From Orientallactaga sibirica (lineage: Eukaryota > Chordata > Mammalia > Rodentia > Dipodidae), in assembly GCA_036365145.1 (NCBI GenBank), contig JAEOAD010000240.1, forward strand, positions 62,001-126,000: a stretch of DNA of 64,000 nucleotides. The letters run 5' to 3'. The position numbers were made by a program, and so were the translations under genes. The notes beneath the pieces were generated by a model. It searched no databases. It saw nothing but the letters and a program-made list of their open reading frames with translations, and was not told the DNA's origin. Position 1 is the stretch's first letter. Each line of letters opens with the position of its first letter. Of this stretch, positions 28,440-39,640 are shown one piece after another.

Positions 28440-29835
28440 TAACTATTTTTTTATTGACAACTTTATTGACAGTTAAAGACAATAAACCATTATAATCTCC
28501 TCCTCTCCCCCACTATCCTCTTCACAAATCCACAGTCCATCATATCCCCTCCCTGTCTCCATTAGTTTCTCTTTTATTTCGATGTCATCATCTTTCCTCC
28601 TATTATGAGGGTCTTGTGCAGGTAGTGCTAGGCACTGTTAGGTCATAGATATTGAAGCAAATTTCTTTTTTAAAAATTATTTTTGGAGAGAGACACAGAG
28701 AGAGACAGACAGAGAGAGAGGGAGAGGGAGACAGATAGAGAATGGGCACACCAGCAGTCTCTCAGCTGCTGTGAATGAAATCCAGGTGCGTGCGTCCCCT
28801 TGTGGGCAAGTGCGGCATTGCACCCTTGAGTCATTTTGCATCTGGCTAAATATGGGACCTGGGGATTGGAACTGGGTTCTTAGGCTTAGCAGGCAGGCGC
28901 CTTAACCGCTAAGCCATCTCTCCAGCCCTGAAGCCAATTTCTATCTGGACGATAGCGTAGTAAGCAGTCCTACCCTTCCTTTGGGGCTTACATTCTCCAC
29001 CTCTTCCACAATGGATCCTAGGCCTTGGAAGGTGAGGTATAGAGATGTTTCAGTGCCAAACACTCCCCCATCAACTCTTCTCAGCACTATGGTGACTTTT
29101 GGGTCATCCCAGTGGTCACTGCCATCTGAAAAGAAGAAGATTCTCTAACCAAAAGTGAAAGTACCATTAATATATGGGTATTAACATTAAGTGAAGTACT
29201 TACACTGCAGTTTGGTAAGCATAAAATATGCATTTATCCAGATAGGAGCAAGTGTTACACTCCTAAAGCTCATGACCTCCCTCACCATAGGCTTTTAATT
29301 AGGTTTTCAGTACTCACTGGGAGATATCCCATCCCTCGCACTGAATTTTTTTTTATAGTAATAGTCTATGGCTTCTGCCTGTGCCATTATCCAAAAAAGT
29401 ATGTTATCATATTCATATATTCATATCATAATCATGGCTTATTCACAATATCCTTAATTTTGATTTCTTCCCTGACCTCGCTTAGGGCATTTCACCCCAG
29501 TAATCTGTTCATCTACTTACATATATACAATACCATCCCTTTAAGTCCTCTCCTCTCCTCCTTCCCTTATAGACCTTTCCTAGCTTAATGGCCTCTGCTA
29601 CCAATTTTTTACTCCCACTCACACACAAGTTGGAACATTTATAAGTAACTAGGATCCACACACGAGAGAGAACATGCAACATTTGGCTTTCTGGGTCTGG
29701 GTTACTTCACATAGTATAATCCTTTCCAGATCCATCCATTTCTCTGAAAATTTGATTTCATTTTCTTTACCAGTGAATAGAACTTCATTGCATAAATTGC
29801 ACACATCTTGAATGTCTTTTTAAGTGTGTATTGAT
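28440..29835 (-). mobile_element. L1 3' end (ORF2 tail + 3' UTR), minus
   Basis: Parallel to the better copy at 42362-44037: the same TTATTGACAACTT start, TTTTGGGTCATCCCAGTGGTCA and the ORF2 C-terminal complement near 29690-29835. Interrupted by a SINE at about 28662-28928. Confidence 0.8.
28662..28928 (-). repeat. B2-headed SINE, long subfamily, inside L1
   Basis: Target duplication TGAAGCAAATTTCT / TGAAGCCAATTTCT on the two sides. The CTCF-like core on minus is CCACAAGGGGACGCA (28791-28805). Confidence 0.88.
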
Positions 29836-29937
29836 CCTTTGTATTTCTTCCTTTGAGAATTCTTCTTTCAGTTCTTTACCCTATTTTTTGATTGGATTGT
29901 TGAATTTTTTTTATTGCTTAAGTCTTTTTTCTTTCTG

Positions 29938-29992
29938 TTTGTTTGAGGTAGGGTCTAGGCCTAGGCTGACCTGGAATTCCCCATGTAGCAAT
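29938..29992 (-). repeat. B1 SINE fragment
   Basis: TTTGAGGTAGGGTCTAGGCC...GACCTGGAATTCC, the complement of the B1 3' half. Confidence 0.7.
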
Positions 29993-29999
29993 GGTCGTG

Positions 30000-31030
30000 T
30001 CTCTCAGAATCTTTAGTGGAATCATGTTGCAGTGTAGCTCAAGATTAGATATGTCTATATTACATATATATTACATATGTCAGAGTATATGTAATCAACA
30101 GTCTCTGTCCACAATGAGCAATTTAACTCCCCATAGCTCTTAGTAATAATCATACATGATAAAGTTATCACTTCACAGTTCTAATAATTATATTTGATAT
30201 ACTTTTTCCACCATTAAGGAATAATATTGACTTTATGGGGTTTAAATCTACAAACTTTTTCAAAACTTTTAATAGTTACCCAATGTTTCTCCAGGTCTTC
30301 ATCCATTCCACTCTCCCATACCCCTAGAAGTATGTAGTCTTGCATCATATTAATTATAGATCTATAGCACAATTTCTTATATAGTTTTGACAAGGATAAT
30401 TTTGCTTCTATGAGTGATGCTAGCTCAGATTCCCTTGAGACAACTACCTCTTGACTTACAGGCCTTGGTACAATCTACAGCAGCTTGTCTCTTTTTATGT
30501 ATGTGATCATGTTATTTCAGAAATTGTGGCCTTACTTGAGCTTGGCTTATTCAGGAATAAACCCCAGAAGTAAATTAGCAAATTCTTCATTTCTAAGATT
30601 ATATATTTATGTATAATTTCTTAATTATTTATGTTTGGTAAATTAACTATATAGTTAGCTTACCAAACATATATATATTCAATGCTTGTATTCATTAATA
30701 TTGTTTAAATTGAACTATTAATATTAGTAGTTTTCATGAAATTATTCTAAAAGTATTACATGAGGATTTCAGTTCATTATAATAAGAAGTATAAATATAA
30801 TCGCCCACCAGATGGCAGCAGCATCTTCAAATTGTTTTACAAAGAAGTGAATGACACCTTTTCTAAATATCTGGCATTATTAAGAGAGTGAGAGATTTCT
30901 TTCTTGTAGCCCATGTGTATATCTTTTCTTTCTTGTCTTTTTTATTTTGCTAGTTAAAATTTCTGAACATGGACAATTTTCATGTAAGAAGAAAGGCAAG
31001 GATTCCCCTGCTGTTTTGCCAATCTGCACT
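30000..31030. other. Intergenic, AT-rich
   Basis: No coding or repeat feature recognised apart from the CTCF-like site at 30805. Confidence 0.4.
30805..30819 (+). promoter_or_regulatory. CTCF-type site
   Basis: CCACCAGATGGCAGC fits the core CCNCYAGRKGGCRSY at all 15 positions and lies in AT-rich non-SINE DNA, so it is not part of a recent repeat. Confidence 0.6.
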
Positions 31031-31255
31031 TTGCAAAAATATCAGGCATAGTTGCTCTCGCCTATGAACCCAACATTGAGGAGACAGAGACAAGAGGATC
31101 ACTGGGTCTTGGTGGCCAACCAATCTAGCCTAATTGGTAAATTTAAGCCAATGAGAAGTCTTGTCTCAAAACAGGTGAACATCACCTGAAGAACAATACA
31201 AAGGCTGTCCTCTGGCCTTTACCTTCATGCACACACAAATGCACCAGCACATACA
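31031..31255 (+). repeat. B3-like SINE
   Basis: AGGCATAGTTGCTCTCGCC...TCTAGCCTAATTGG...GTCCTCTGGCC then CA-rich. Same family as 4237. Confidence 0.65.
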
Positions 31256-31309
31256 TGTAGTCATACATTAATCCATATACAGAAACCCACTGAGACAAGA
31301 ATAAAAACT

Positions 31310-31589
31310 GGGCTGGAGAGATGGATTAGTGGTTCAGGCGCCTGCCTGCTAAGCCTAAGAACACTGGTTCCAATCTCCAGCGGTTCCAATCTCCAGGTCT
31401 CACATTTAGCCAGATGCAGTGACTCAAGGGTGCAGTGCCACACTTGCCCACAAGGGGGCGCATGCATCTGGATTTCGTTCACAGCAGCTGAGAGACTGCT
31501 GGTGCGCCCATCTCTGTCTTCCTCTCCCTGTCTGTCTCTCTGTGTGTCTCTCTACAAAAATAAATAAAAAATAATAAAAATAATTTAAA
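31310..31589 (+). repeat. B2-headed SINE, long subfamily with CTCF-like core
   Basis: 13-bp duplication AAGAATAAAAACT (31297-31309 and 31590-31602). Has an internal doubling of GGTTCCAATCTCCAG and the core CCACAAGGGGGCGCA (31448-31462). Confidence 0.92.
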
Positions 31590-31689
31590 AAGAATAAAAA
31601 CTTTTATTTTGAAATTGACTTCAACACAAACAGACACAAATAAAAATTTATATTTTTGCAACTGATTTTCTCATAATGCCTTTTAGTAT

Positions 31690-31830
31690 CTATTATTTGA
31701 GAGAGATAGCATGTATGGATGCAGCAGGGCCTCTTGCCACTATAAACCAACTCTAGATGTTTGTGCCATTTTGTGCATCTGGCTTTACATGCTTGCAAAC
31801 CTAGGGTAGCAGGCTTTGAAAGCACACTTC
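31690..31830 (-). repeat. Old B2-headed SINE, diverged
   Basis: TTTGAGAGAGATAGC...GTTTGTGCCATTTTGTGCATC. The head is missing. Confidence 0.65.
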
Positions 31831-31837
31831 AGTTTAA

Positions 31838-32034
31838 AAAAATATTTATTTGAGGTAGAGACAGAGGAAAGACAGAGAAAGAGAGAATACCAGGACATGC
31901 TACCACTGCAAACAAACTCCAGACACATGCAACACTTTGTTCATCTGGTTTTATGTAGTAACTGGGGAACTGAATCTGGGCTGTCAGAGTTTGAAAGCAC
32001 GTGTCTTTAACTGCTGAACCATCTCTTCACACCC
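31838..32034 (-). repeat. B2-headed tRNA SINE, diverged
   Basis: Flanked by ACTTCAGTTT on both sides. ATTTATTTGAGG tail left, CTGAACCATCTCTTCACACCC right. Confidence 0.75.
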
Positions 32035-32067
32035 ATACTTCAGTTTTTTAAAAGTATTTTTTCTTTG

Positions 32068-32200
32068 CTTTTTCAAGGTAGGGTCTCATGCTAGCCCAGG
32101 CTGAGCTGGAATTCACTATGTAGTCTCAGGATGGCCTTGAACTCCTACCATTGCCTCCCAAGTGCTAAGATTAAGGGTGTGCCCCACCATGCCCAGTTTA
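32068..32200 (-). repeat. B1 SINE
   Basis: Complement of B1: AAGGTAGGGTCTCATGC to CACCATGCCCAG. Confidence 0.88.
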
Positions 32201-32276
32201 AAAAGTTTTTAAAAGCAGTATTTCATTAAATAAATGTACTATGACTTATTTAGCTGGTTTTATGAACTTGGTTCAA

Positions 32277-32296
32277 TTTATTTATTTATTTATTTT

Positions 32297-32338
<42 letters not shown>

Positions 32339-32505
32339 TGTGTGTGTATGGGAACAACAGAATATCCTGCTGCTGCAAACTCCAGATGCATGCATTACAT
32401 CATCACCTTGTGTTCAGCTTTATGTGGGTTTTGAGGAATTGAAGCCAGGCCAGCAGGCTTTTCAAGCTAATGCCTTCAAATGCCTAGCCATCTCCTTTGC
32501 CCTGA
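32277..32505 (-). repeat. B2-headed SINE with (GT)n in its tail
   Basis: (TTTA)n, then (GT)24 at 32299-32347 where the usual (GA)n lies, then SINE body to GCCATCTCCTTTGCCC. The microsatellite probably grew from the SINE tail. Confidence 0.75.
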
Positions 32506-32519
32506 ATTGTTCATCATTT

Positions 32520-33420
32520 AAAACTTTGCCATTGCTTCTGTGCCCTACTTCTCATCTAATCCTTAAATACTGCTGGAATACTGATATTCTTGGGTTTATC
32601 TTATGCACAGAAAAAAAACATGAATTCCCAGCTACCAAGGTGAACTCCTGGGTCTGAGGCTAAAAGTTATTTGGCATGTCATTTATTTTTCTGTCATTCA
32701 AAGTAATTTCCCACTACTGAGCAGAAACAGTCAATACTGGGTTTTCCTGTTGCCATTGAGATATATTTTTCTCCAATAAAAAGATGAAATTTTTCAAAAA
32801 AAAAAACCTTTTTATAATCTTGATCATTATGGCAAAGAAAACCTTGTAAGTAAACCTATCTTTGCACAGTGAAAAATTTGTTTGATGTCTATATTCTTAT
32901 TTGTCAGATTCCTAAGTCAGAAACTATGTATCAATAAATTGGCATTCAAAAACAATAGTTCTGATTTATCCTTCCATCTATACTGTGTGATAATTCCCAT
33001 ATCCAAGTATATTTTGAATTTCTAAGGCATTTCTGTCTCCTTACATATATGTATACCTTCTACAGCTCATTCTGTCCTTTGTCACATCTTGTTTTGCTTG
33101 GGTTACTGGAGAAACAGGTTTGTGATGGTAACCTGATTTTTTTCAACTAGCTAACTCTAAAATGATTCAGTGCTATTTCTTCTCTCTCAAGTTTAAACAA
33201 GGTAGGTCAAGAATATAGGTAAAAGTGTTCATATAAAATTATGAAAATCGCTTTTTTATTTTCACTGTATTTGATCTGGTGCTCTAGTAGCAAGTCATGT
33301 GTGTGAATTCATTTAAACTTGGCCTCATAACAGATGTATGATTGTAAACAGGACAAACAACATTACTGTTCTTAAATTTCCAATAGTTACCACACAAGAC
33401 TGTGTGAAAACAAATATCAT
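32520..33420. other. Intergenic, no feature seen
   Basis: AT-rich, one A-run at 32798-32807. Nothing coding. Confidence 0.4.
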
Positions 33421-33434
33421 ATTGATGGTAATTG

Positions 33435-33594
33435 GGCCGGGCGTGGTGGCACACGCCTTTAATCCCAGCACTCGGGAGGCAGAGGTAGGAGGATCGCCGA
33501 GAGTTCAAGGCCACCCTGAGACTACATAGTTAATTCCAGGTCAGCCTGGACCAGAGTGAGACCCTACCTCAAAAAACCAAAAAAAAAAAAAAAA
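33435..33594 (+). repeat. B1 SINE, young-looking
   Basis: GGGCCGGGCGTGGTGGCACACGCC start with intact CpGs and a pure A tail; flanks TTGATGGTAAT / TTAATGGTAAT. Confidence 0.93.
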
Positions 33595-33644
33595 ATTAAT
33601 GGTAATAGTAATAATATTTTGAATAGTGATTTGCAGTTTTAAAA

Positions 33645-33978
33645 GTTTTTTTTTATTGCTATATGTGTGCATATGTGTTCATGTGCTCACATGCCATGGA
33701 GGTCAGAGGACAACTTTCGCATTGGTTCTTACCTGTCTACCTCATTTGAGGCAGGGTTTCTCACTCTGGATTTTTGCATTGCTGTTCTTTTTGCTGCACT
33801 CACCATAAACTTCCTGGAAATTCTCCTATCTCTGCTTCCATTTTGCCATCAGTATCAATGTTCTGAGATTATAGAAACCTACCACAACTTTTACTTTTTT
33901 GTGGCCTAGGGATTGAATTTAGGTATTTCAGCCTGAGTGGGGAGCACTTTACCCACTGAGCCATCTTTCCAGCCCCTC
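33645..33978 (-). repeat. Old B2-superfamily repeat
   Basis: CCCACTGAGCCATCTTTCCAGCCC at the right is a B2-type head complement. The left part is CATGCCATGGAGGTCAGAGG with a GT-rich edge, common in rodent SINE-associated repeats. Family not fixed. Confidence 0.5.
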
Positions 33979-34045
33979 AAAATACTTTAAATTTGCATTG
34001 TCTTTTGATCTTCATAATAACCTCATATGGTAGACCAGACATCAA

Positions 34046-34440
34046 TTTTTTTTGTTGTTTTTCATTCCAGGAAACTTGTTTATTCAGGAAATCATCTCTG
34101 CATACATGCATGAAAGGTCATGGTGTCAGGCAGAAGGACAAGGCGGAGCTGACATGTTCCCATCAATGACCTGGAGAGGCTTCAGGTTGTGAAACTCACT
34201 CAGATCTACAAAGGCAGGGTAGAGAGAAAATAGTGTTCCGGAGGTTCGTCATCCAGGTTGCAGCTGTAGTGTATAACATTTTGATGTTCTGTGGAGTGGG
34301 CGGTGCACAATTACATGGCCCCATCTCCTTCTCCACTTGAGTAAAAGCAAGGCTGAGGCTCCTTCTTTTCATTATTTACCGCACAAGCAACAATGCTGAA
34401 ATTCCTTTCCTGGTGTAGGAGTCTCTGTGTGAACATATTC
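34046..34440 (-). pseudogene. Processed pseudogene, parent unknown
   Basis: Poly(T) at the left (34047-34060) followed by an AATAAA complement (TTTATT, 34079-34084) gives a polyadenylated transcript copy read on the minus strand. Short frames contain YPAFVDLSEFHNL and CNLDDEPPEHYF, which look like protein, but frames change and I do not recognise the parent. Confidence 0.45.
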
Positions 34441-34740
34441 ACAAATCAGGCAGCTAAACCAGCTGCGGGGTCTGTGTCAGGATCTATCTGCAGGCTGGAG
34501 AGTGGGAGAACCCAGTGGCTGCTCAGTCCATAAAGCTGGATGTCTCTTCCCCATAACTGTTGGCTATATCCATAATGCATGACCCACATTCCCCAATGAG
34601 GAGGGTCCATTTGGAGGGGGGAGGTCAGGGAGGAGGCTACTGAAAGTACCAACATGAATGTAAAGTTAAAATAAATAAAAAATATTTAAAATATCAAATA
34701 AAAAGTATATTTGTATATATGTAGAAAAAAAAAGAAAATT
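34441..34740 (+). mobile_element. L1 3' UTR end
   Basis: CCCAATGAGGAGGGTCC...CCAACATGAATGTAAAG then an A-rich tail, the complement of 62130-62210. Plus orientation. Confidence 0.6.
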
Positions 34741-34785
34741 TCCCTCACTTCACAAAACAGTGTCCCATCAAAGTTCACAAAGCAC

Positions 34786-35074
34786 GGGCTGGAGAGATGG
34801 CTTAGGGGTTAAGGCACCTGCCTCCTAAGCCTAAGAACACTGGTTCCAATCTCCAGCGGTTCCAATCTCCAGGTCCCACGTTTAGCCAGATGCAAAGTGA
34901 TGCAAGGGCGCAATGCCGCACTTGACCAAAAGGGGGTGCACACAACTGGATTTCGTTCACAGCAGCTGAGACACTGCTGGCACGCCCATCTCTGTCTTCC
35001 TTTCCCTCTCTCTCTATCTGTCTCTCTGTGTGTCTCTCTCCAAAAAAATAATAAAAAATAAAAAGTTTTAAAAA
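34786..35074 (+). repeat. B2-headed SINE, long subfamily
   Basis: Perfect 16-bp duplication AAAGTTCACAAAGCAC (34770-34785 and 35075-35090). Same internal doubling as 31310. CTCF-like core decayed to CCAAAAGGGGGTGCA (34926-34940). Confidence 0.93.
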
Positions 35075-35090
35075 AAAGTTCACAAAGCAC

Positions 35091-35560
35091 TAAGAACACC
35101 AAACAGTCAGGACCAGAGAAGAAATTCCCCATGTCAAATCATAGTTAAAACTCTCAACACTGAAAACAAAGAAAGAATTCTAAAAGCTGAAAGAGAAAAA
35201 TAGCTTATTATATACAAAGGCAAACCTATCAGAATTATCTCTGATTTTTCAGTGGAAACTAAAAGCCAGAAGGGATTGGAATGGACCATTTCAAAACCTA
35301 AAAGATCATGACTGCCAACCCAAAAAAATTATGGCAAAATTATCCCTTACAAACAAAAGTGAAAGAAAAACTTTGCAAGGTAAAAGCCAGATATATGATT
35401 ACATGAACACCAAGCCAATTCTACAGAGAATAGAATAACCCAAGCTGAAGAGATGAACAAATATACCCAAGAGTCTACAAGAAGGGAAAATAATAACCAT
35501 GAATAGAACAGACATGGAAATATATAAAGCCCAAGAAAATACCAAACCTTCAATTTTTTT
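35091..35560 (+). mobile_element. HAL1/L1-like old LINE fragment
   Basis: AAAGGCAAACCTATCAGAAT, CTAAAAGCCAGAAGGGATTGG and similar A-rich coding-like words match old L1/HAL1 ORF1 regions. Frames broken. Confidence 0.55.
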
Positions 35561-35579
35561 ATTTTTTATTTTTTTATTA

Positions 35580-35655
35580 AAAGATTTAAAAAATTTATTT
35601 GTTAGAGACAGAGAGGGGGGTGTTCCTTAAGTGAAGCCATCTCTCCAGTTCCAAA
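35580..35655 (-). repeat. B2-headed SINE fragment
   Basis: Tail and head pieces joined with the middle deleted (GAGACAGAGAGG...GAAGCCATCTCTCCAG). Confidence 0.6.
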
Positions 35656-35721
35656 ACCTGCAATTTTAAATAGCCTCTAATTTTACAGAGATTAACTCGC
35701 ACCTCACAGTTATAAACATGA

Positions 35722-35915
35722 GACTGGAGAGATAGCTTAGCGGTTAAGGCAGTTACCTGTGAAGCCAAAAGACCAAAGTTCAATGCCTCAGTACCCATGT
35801 AAAGCCACATGCACAAGGTGGTGCATGCATCTGGAGTTCGTTTGCAGTGGCTAGAGGCCTTGGCATGCCCATTCTCTTTCTATCTACCTCTCCTTCAAAT
35901 AGATAAACAAACAAA
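35722..35915 (+). repeat. B2-headed tRNA SINE
   Basis: GAGACTGGAGAGATAGCTTAGC through TCAAATAGATAAAC. Confidence 0.85.
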
Positions 35916-35934
35916 CATCAATGGTTTCAGCACT

Positions 35935-36985
35935 GAAACAAAAGATACAGGCTTGAAAGCTGAATCAGAAAAATGTATTCATCCATTAGATGTCTACCCT
36001 TTGAATAAAGATAGACACCACCTTAGGATGAAAGAATGGAAAATATATTCTAAAAAATGGAAATAAGAAACAAGCAGTGGTTTCTATACTGATACCAGAC
36101 AAAATGAACTTCAAACCAGAAGTAATCAAAAGGTATAAATAAGTCTACTTCAAAATCATCAAAGGAACAGTACAAGAGGATATTATAATCATAAACCTAT
36201 GCACACCAAACACAGGAGTGCAAAGTTTTATAAAGGAAATTCTGTTCAACAATAAAACAGAAATAATCCCCAACACAATTATGGTAGGAGACTCCCATAC
36301 TTCACTATCACTATTGGACAGATTATCTAAGCAGAAAATTAACTGTGAAATAAGGGTTTTAAACAATATAATAGACCAATTGGACTAAATAGACATCTAT
36401 AGAATATTCATGCTAATTCCACAGAGTATGCAGCTCATGGAACCTTCTCTAAAATAGGTCACATAGTGGGGCATAAAACATATCTCAACAAATTCAGGAA
36501 AATCAAAATAATTATATGTACTTTATCAGACCACAAGGCAATAAAGCTAAATAAAGCTAGAGATTAACAACAAGGAAAACAACAGAAAATCCACCAACAC
36601 CTGGAGGCTGAACAACTCACTAGTACATAATGCATGGGTAGTAGAAGAAATAGAAAAAGGAAATTAAAAAAATTTTAGAACTGAATAATAATGAAAACTT
36701 TACATATCAAAACTTATGAAACACAGTGAAGGCACTCTTAAGAAGGAAGTTTGTACTGCTGAATGTTTTTGTTACAAAAGCAGAGATCTCAGGTCAACAA
36801 CTTAGCCATACAGCTGAAGGCATTGGAATAACTAGAACAATCCCAGCCCAATAGTTCAAGACATAAGGAAATAATCAAGATAAGAGTAGAAATAAATGAA
36901 TTGGAAATAAAAAAATTAAAATTGATGAATCAAAGAGCTGGTTCTTCAAAAAAGTAAACAAGATTGAGAACCTCCTAGCCAATTT
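35935..36985 (+). mobile_element. HAL1/L1-like old LINE, left part
   Basis: A-rich decayed LINE (e.g. TTATCAGACCACAAGGCAATAAAG, typical of LINE endonuclease-region DNA). Interrupted at 36985 by an L1 3' end and resumes at 37707. Confidence 0.6.
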
Positions 36986-37706
36986 TTAAAAATGTTTATT
37001 ATTACTAACAAGATGTTTCATATGGATACATCATGTGTTGGTATCTTTTCCCTTGTCCCTGCCCTCATTCTGTTGGGGATGTTCTCAGTGGGGTTGCAGG
37101 GTTGTAGTTTATGTGTTGCGGGAGCAATAGTCAGTTATTTTGGGGGAAAGTGAATGCCTCTGGGCATAATGTCTCAACCTGTGGCTCTTAACCTCCCCCT
37201 CTTCTGCAAAATTCCCTGAGCCATGGTGGGTGAGTTTTAAGTGGACTTCAGTGAGCCTCTGGATCGCTGCTTTGGTAGGTGTTGAGTATCCTCAGTCTCC
37301 TATACACTGACACTGATTATGAGATTTATCATGGAAATGGCACTCTTGCTCGTCTCTCCCCAATTCCTCTGTGGATTCAGCTGTGGCTTGGCTGAAGTGC
37401 GAGGGGTAGTTTATCTCCTCCGATCTCACTACCTTCTGAAAAAAAAAGAACAGATTCTCAAATGGAGAGTAAAGTTAGCACAATTTAAATGGGATAAGCA
37501 TTATTAATTTAGGGAGAATTTGAGGCATGTAACCCCTCTGTTAGCCAAAGGCTAGTGAGAGCTTGACACTGGAGGACATGCTGATCTGGCTCCCAATTCC
37601 AGATATGGGTTCCTTTACACTGAGTGGATGTCTTAGCCAGTCAAAAGTTATTGGTTACCCACTGAGGCTGTGTGACACTGTTGCACTGGTGTGTACATCA
37701 TGTCAG
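36986..37706 (-). mobile_element. L1 3' UTR, minus, inside old LINE
   Basis: 14-bp duplication CTCCTAGCCAATTT (36972-36985 and 37707-37720). T-rich left end is the tail. Same 3' UTR family as 1825-4190 and 62041 onward. Confidence 0.85.
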
Positions 37707-37720
37707 CTCCTAGCCAATTT

Positions 37721-37990
37721 GATCAAAATGAAAAAAAGGGAAAATTTAAATCAACAAGATCCAAAATGAAAATGGAGATGTTACAAGAGACCCTAATGAA
37801 ATTGGGAGAATAATCATGACATAGTTCAAAGATCTATACACCACCAAATTGGAAAATCTGGAAGAAATGGATGAATTCCTTAACTGATACCACCTACCCA
37901 AACTAAACCCAGAAGAGAAAACCTAGCTGAATAGAGACATAACATCAAATGAGATTGGAGCTCTAATTAAGACATCCTATAAAAACAATG
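37721..37990 (+). mobile_element. HAL1/L1-like old LINE, right part
   Basis: Continuation of 35935-36985 after the L1 insertion: GATCTATACACCACCAAATTGG and similar. Confidence 0.55.
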
Positions 37991-38740
37991 TTCGGGCCCA
38001 GGTCCTTGGGACCAAAGCTTCTTCAGTCCTGTTGTTTGACCATTTTCAACTTGCACATTGTCTATCATGGACCTAGATGGAAGTGCCACTTCTGTGTAGT
38101 GTCCAGCAGGAAGAGGAAAAGAATTGCAAAGGAAGAATGTCCCTTTCCTGTTAATGTCACAGTGGAAACTGAATGTTTTAAAAACTTTATAATCCATATT
38201 TTCCAGTTTCCTTTTACACACATTTTGAGCACTGTGCTTTCTGCTCCAGTTCTCTGGATATCCTATGTGGAGACTCAAATATAAGGGAAGTTTAGAAAAA
38301 TATCATTGAGTTGTGTTAGCAATGATTTTAAAAATATTCATGAGAATCTCAGTTGGTGTGGCCTTATACAAAATTCAGGACACATATATGACTTTGCTCT
38401 TAAGAGCCTTATTAAACCTGAACTGAATAAATTCTGATTTACTATCAATAAAAACTGTGGGTATAGTGTAGATTATATCCTTACTGTCTACATTACTAAT
38501 AAAATATTTTCCTATGTATGTCTCAGTGAGCATGGTAAGAGGATAATTGTTTGACCTAATTCTAAATGCTTTTTCTTCTAACTCAGTTGGCCCTAAATAA
38601 TCTCTAAGTTTCTGTCTGAATAATAATTTCAATTTTACCATGATAGTCTGTAAAGAGTCAAAGGAATGTTGGTTGGTTGAAGTTGTCAGTACATTTTTGT
38701 GCATTCCTCTTGGTTATATTTTTGCATTTAAAAATAATAT
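37991..38740. other. Unassigned, contains a 109-codon minus frame
   Basis: Minus frame 38375-38704 has no low-complexity bias and includes a YLGPTELEEKAFRIRSN segment. I do not recognise it. No splice or promoter context. May be a fragment of an old retroelement or of a lost gene. Confidence 0.3.
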
Positions 38741-38743
38741 TTA

Positions 38744-38836
38744 GGGGGTTGGGGATTTATTTAGCTCAGTGGATGAGTGCTTGCCTAGCAAGCGCAAGGC
38801 CCTGGGTTCAGTCCTCAGCACAGGAAAAAAAAAAAA
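38744..38836 (+). repeat. ID SINE
   Basis: GGGGTTGGGGATTTATTTAGC...GCTTGCCTAGCAAGCGCAAGG...TCAGCACAGG plus A tail, the tRNA-Ala/BC1-related rodent ID element. Only copy noticed in the window. Confidence 0.92.
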
Positions 38837-38979
38837 TATTTAGGCATTGTCTTGTTATGAGAACTTTTTCCTTGTGGAGATGCAAACACAGGTTTATTCA
38901 TTCTAGATAAAATACAGAGGGCAGACCAAAGTCAGATTACACCAAAACTGGCTTGGTGAACCAACAAGTTTGTTGGGGT

Positions 38980-39201
38980 TGTTGGGGTTACTTACAGAGC
39001 CATAGGCAAACTCCCCCAAACTTCTGTAATTTTTCACTTGTTGTCCCAAGTCACATAGCCCAGAAGTTTAACCCACCAATAATGTAAAGAACTCAAGGTG
39101 ATGTCTAGTTGCCTATTATATTGCTTATACAACCTCTGAGTCATCAGAGCTCAGTGCTCAGGATTTGGAAGAGATTCCCATGGGACCACCCTCTCATAGT
39201 G
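38980..39201 (+). repeat. ERV 5' LTR, left part
   Basis: Starts TGTTGGGGTTAC; the body matches 47735-48013 (e.g. AGAGCTCAGTGCTCAGGATTTGG). Interrupted by a MaLR LTR at 39202. A second TGTTGGGGTT at 38971 makes the start uncertain by 9 bases. Confidence 0.75.
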
Positions 39202-39582
39202 TGTGGTAGTTTGAATATATGTCCCCCAATATATTCAGTGTTTTATTAGTTATAGTTTGCATCTGCAATCACCTTCCTAGAGGCAATGTCACTGGGGGCT
39301 GGTCTTAAGGTATGGGTTTGAGATTCCATTGTAAAGATATACCAATGTGCCTAGCAGGAGTTCCTGAAGTGTGCTGTGTGACCTTTTGGCTGTAGTTTTT
39401 GCTCTGTGTGCTGTGGTGGCTGGTTGGCTTTTGCTCTCTCTGGCCTTGTGAAGAGCAGGCTGCTTCTCCTGACTTTATGGAACTTCCCCTGGATCTGTAA
39501 GTTTCAATAAATAATATCCCTTCCTCCATAACTGTGCCTGGTCTGGAAGTTCATCTCAGCGAACCTGAAGCTGTCTGCTATA
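39202..39582 (+). repeat. MaLR solo LTR inside ERV LTR
   Basis: Same family as the 7565 array. 5-bp duplication TAGTG (39197-39201 and 39583-39587), as for ERVL/MaLR. The terminal CA has mutated to TA. Confidence 0.9.
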
Positions 39583-39587
39583 TAGTG

Positions 39588-39640
39588 ATTCTCCACTCTG
39601 TTTTTGGTGCCAGTTCTGTATGGTCCAGTTTTCCATAACA
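39588..39640 (+). repeat. ERV 5' LTR, right part
   Basis: TGGTGCCAGTTCTGTATGG...TTTTCCATAACA, matching the 3' end of the LTR at 47735-48013. Confidence 0.8.
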
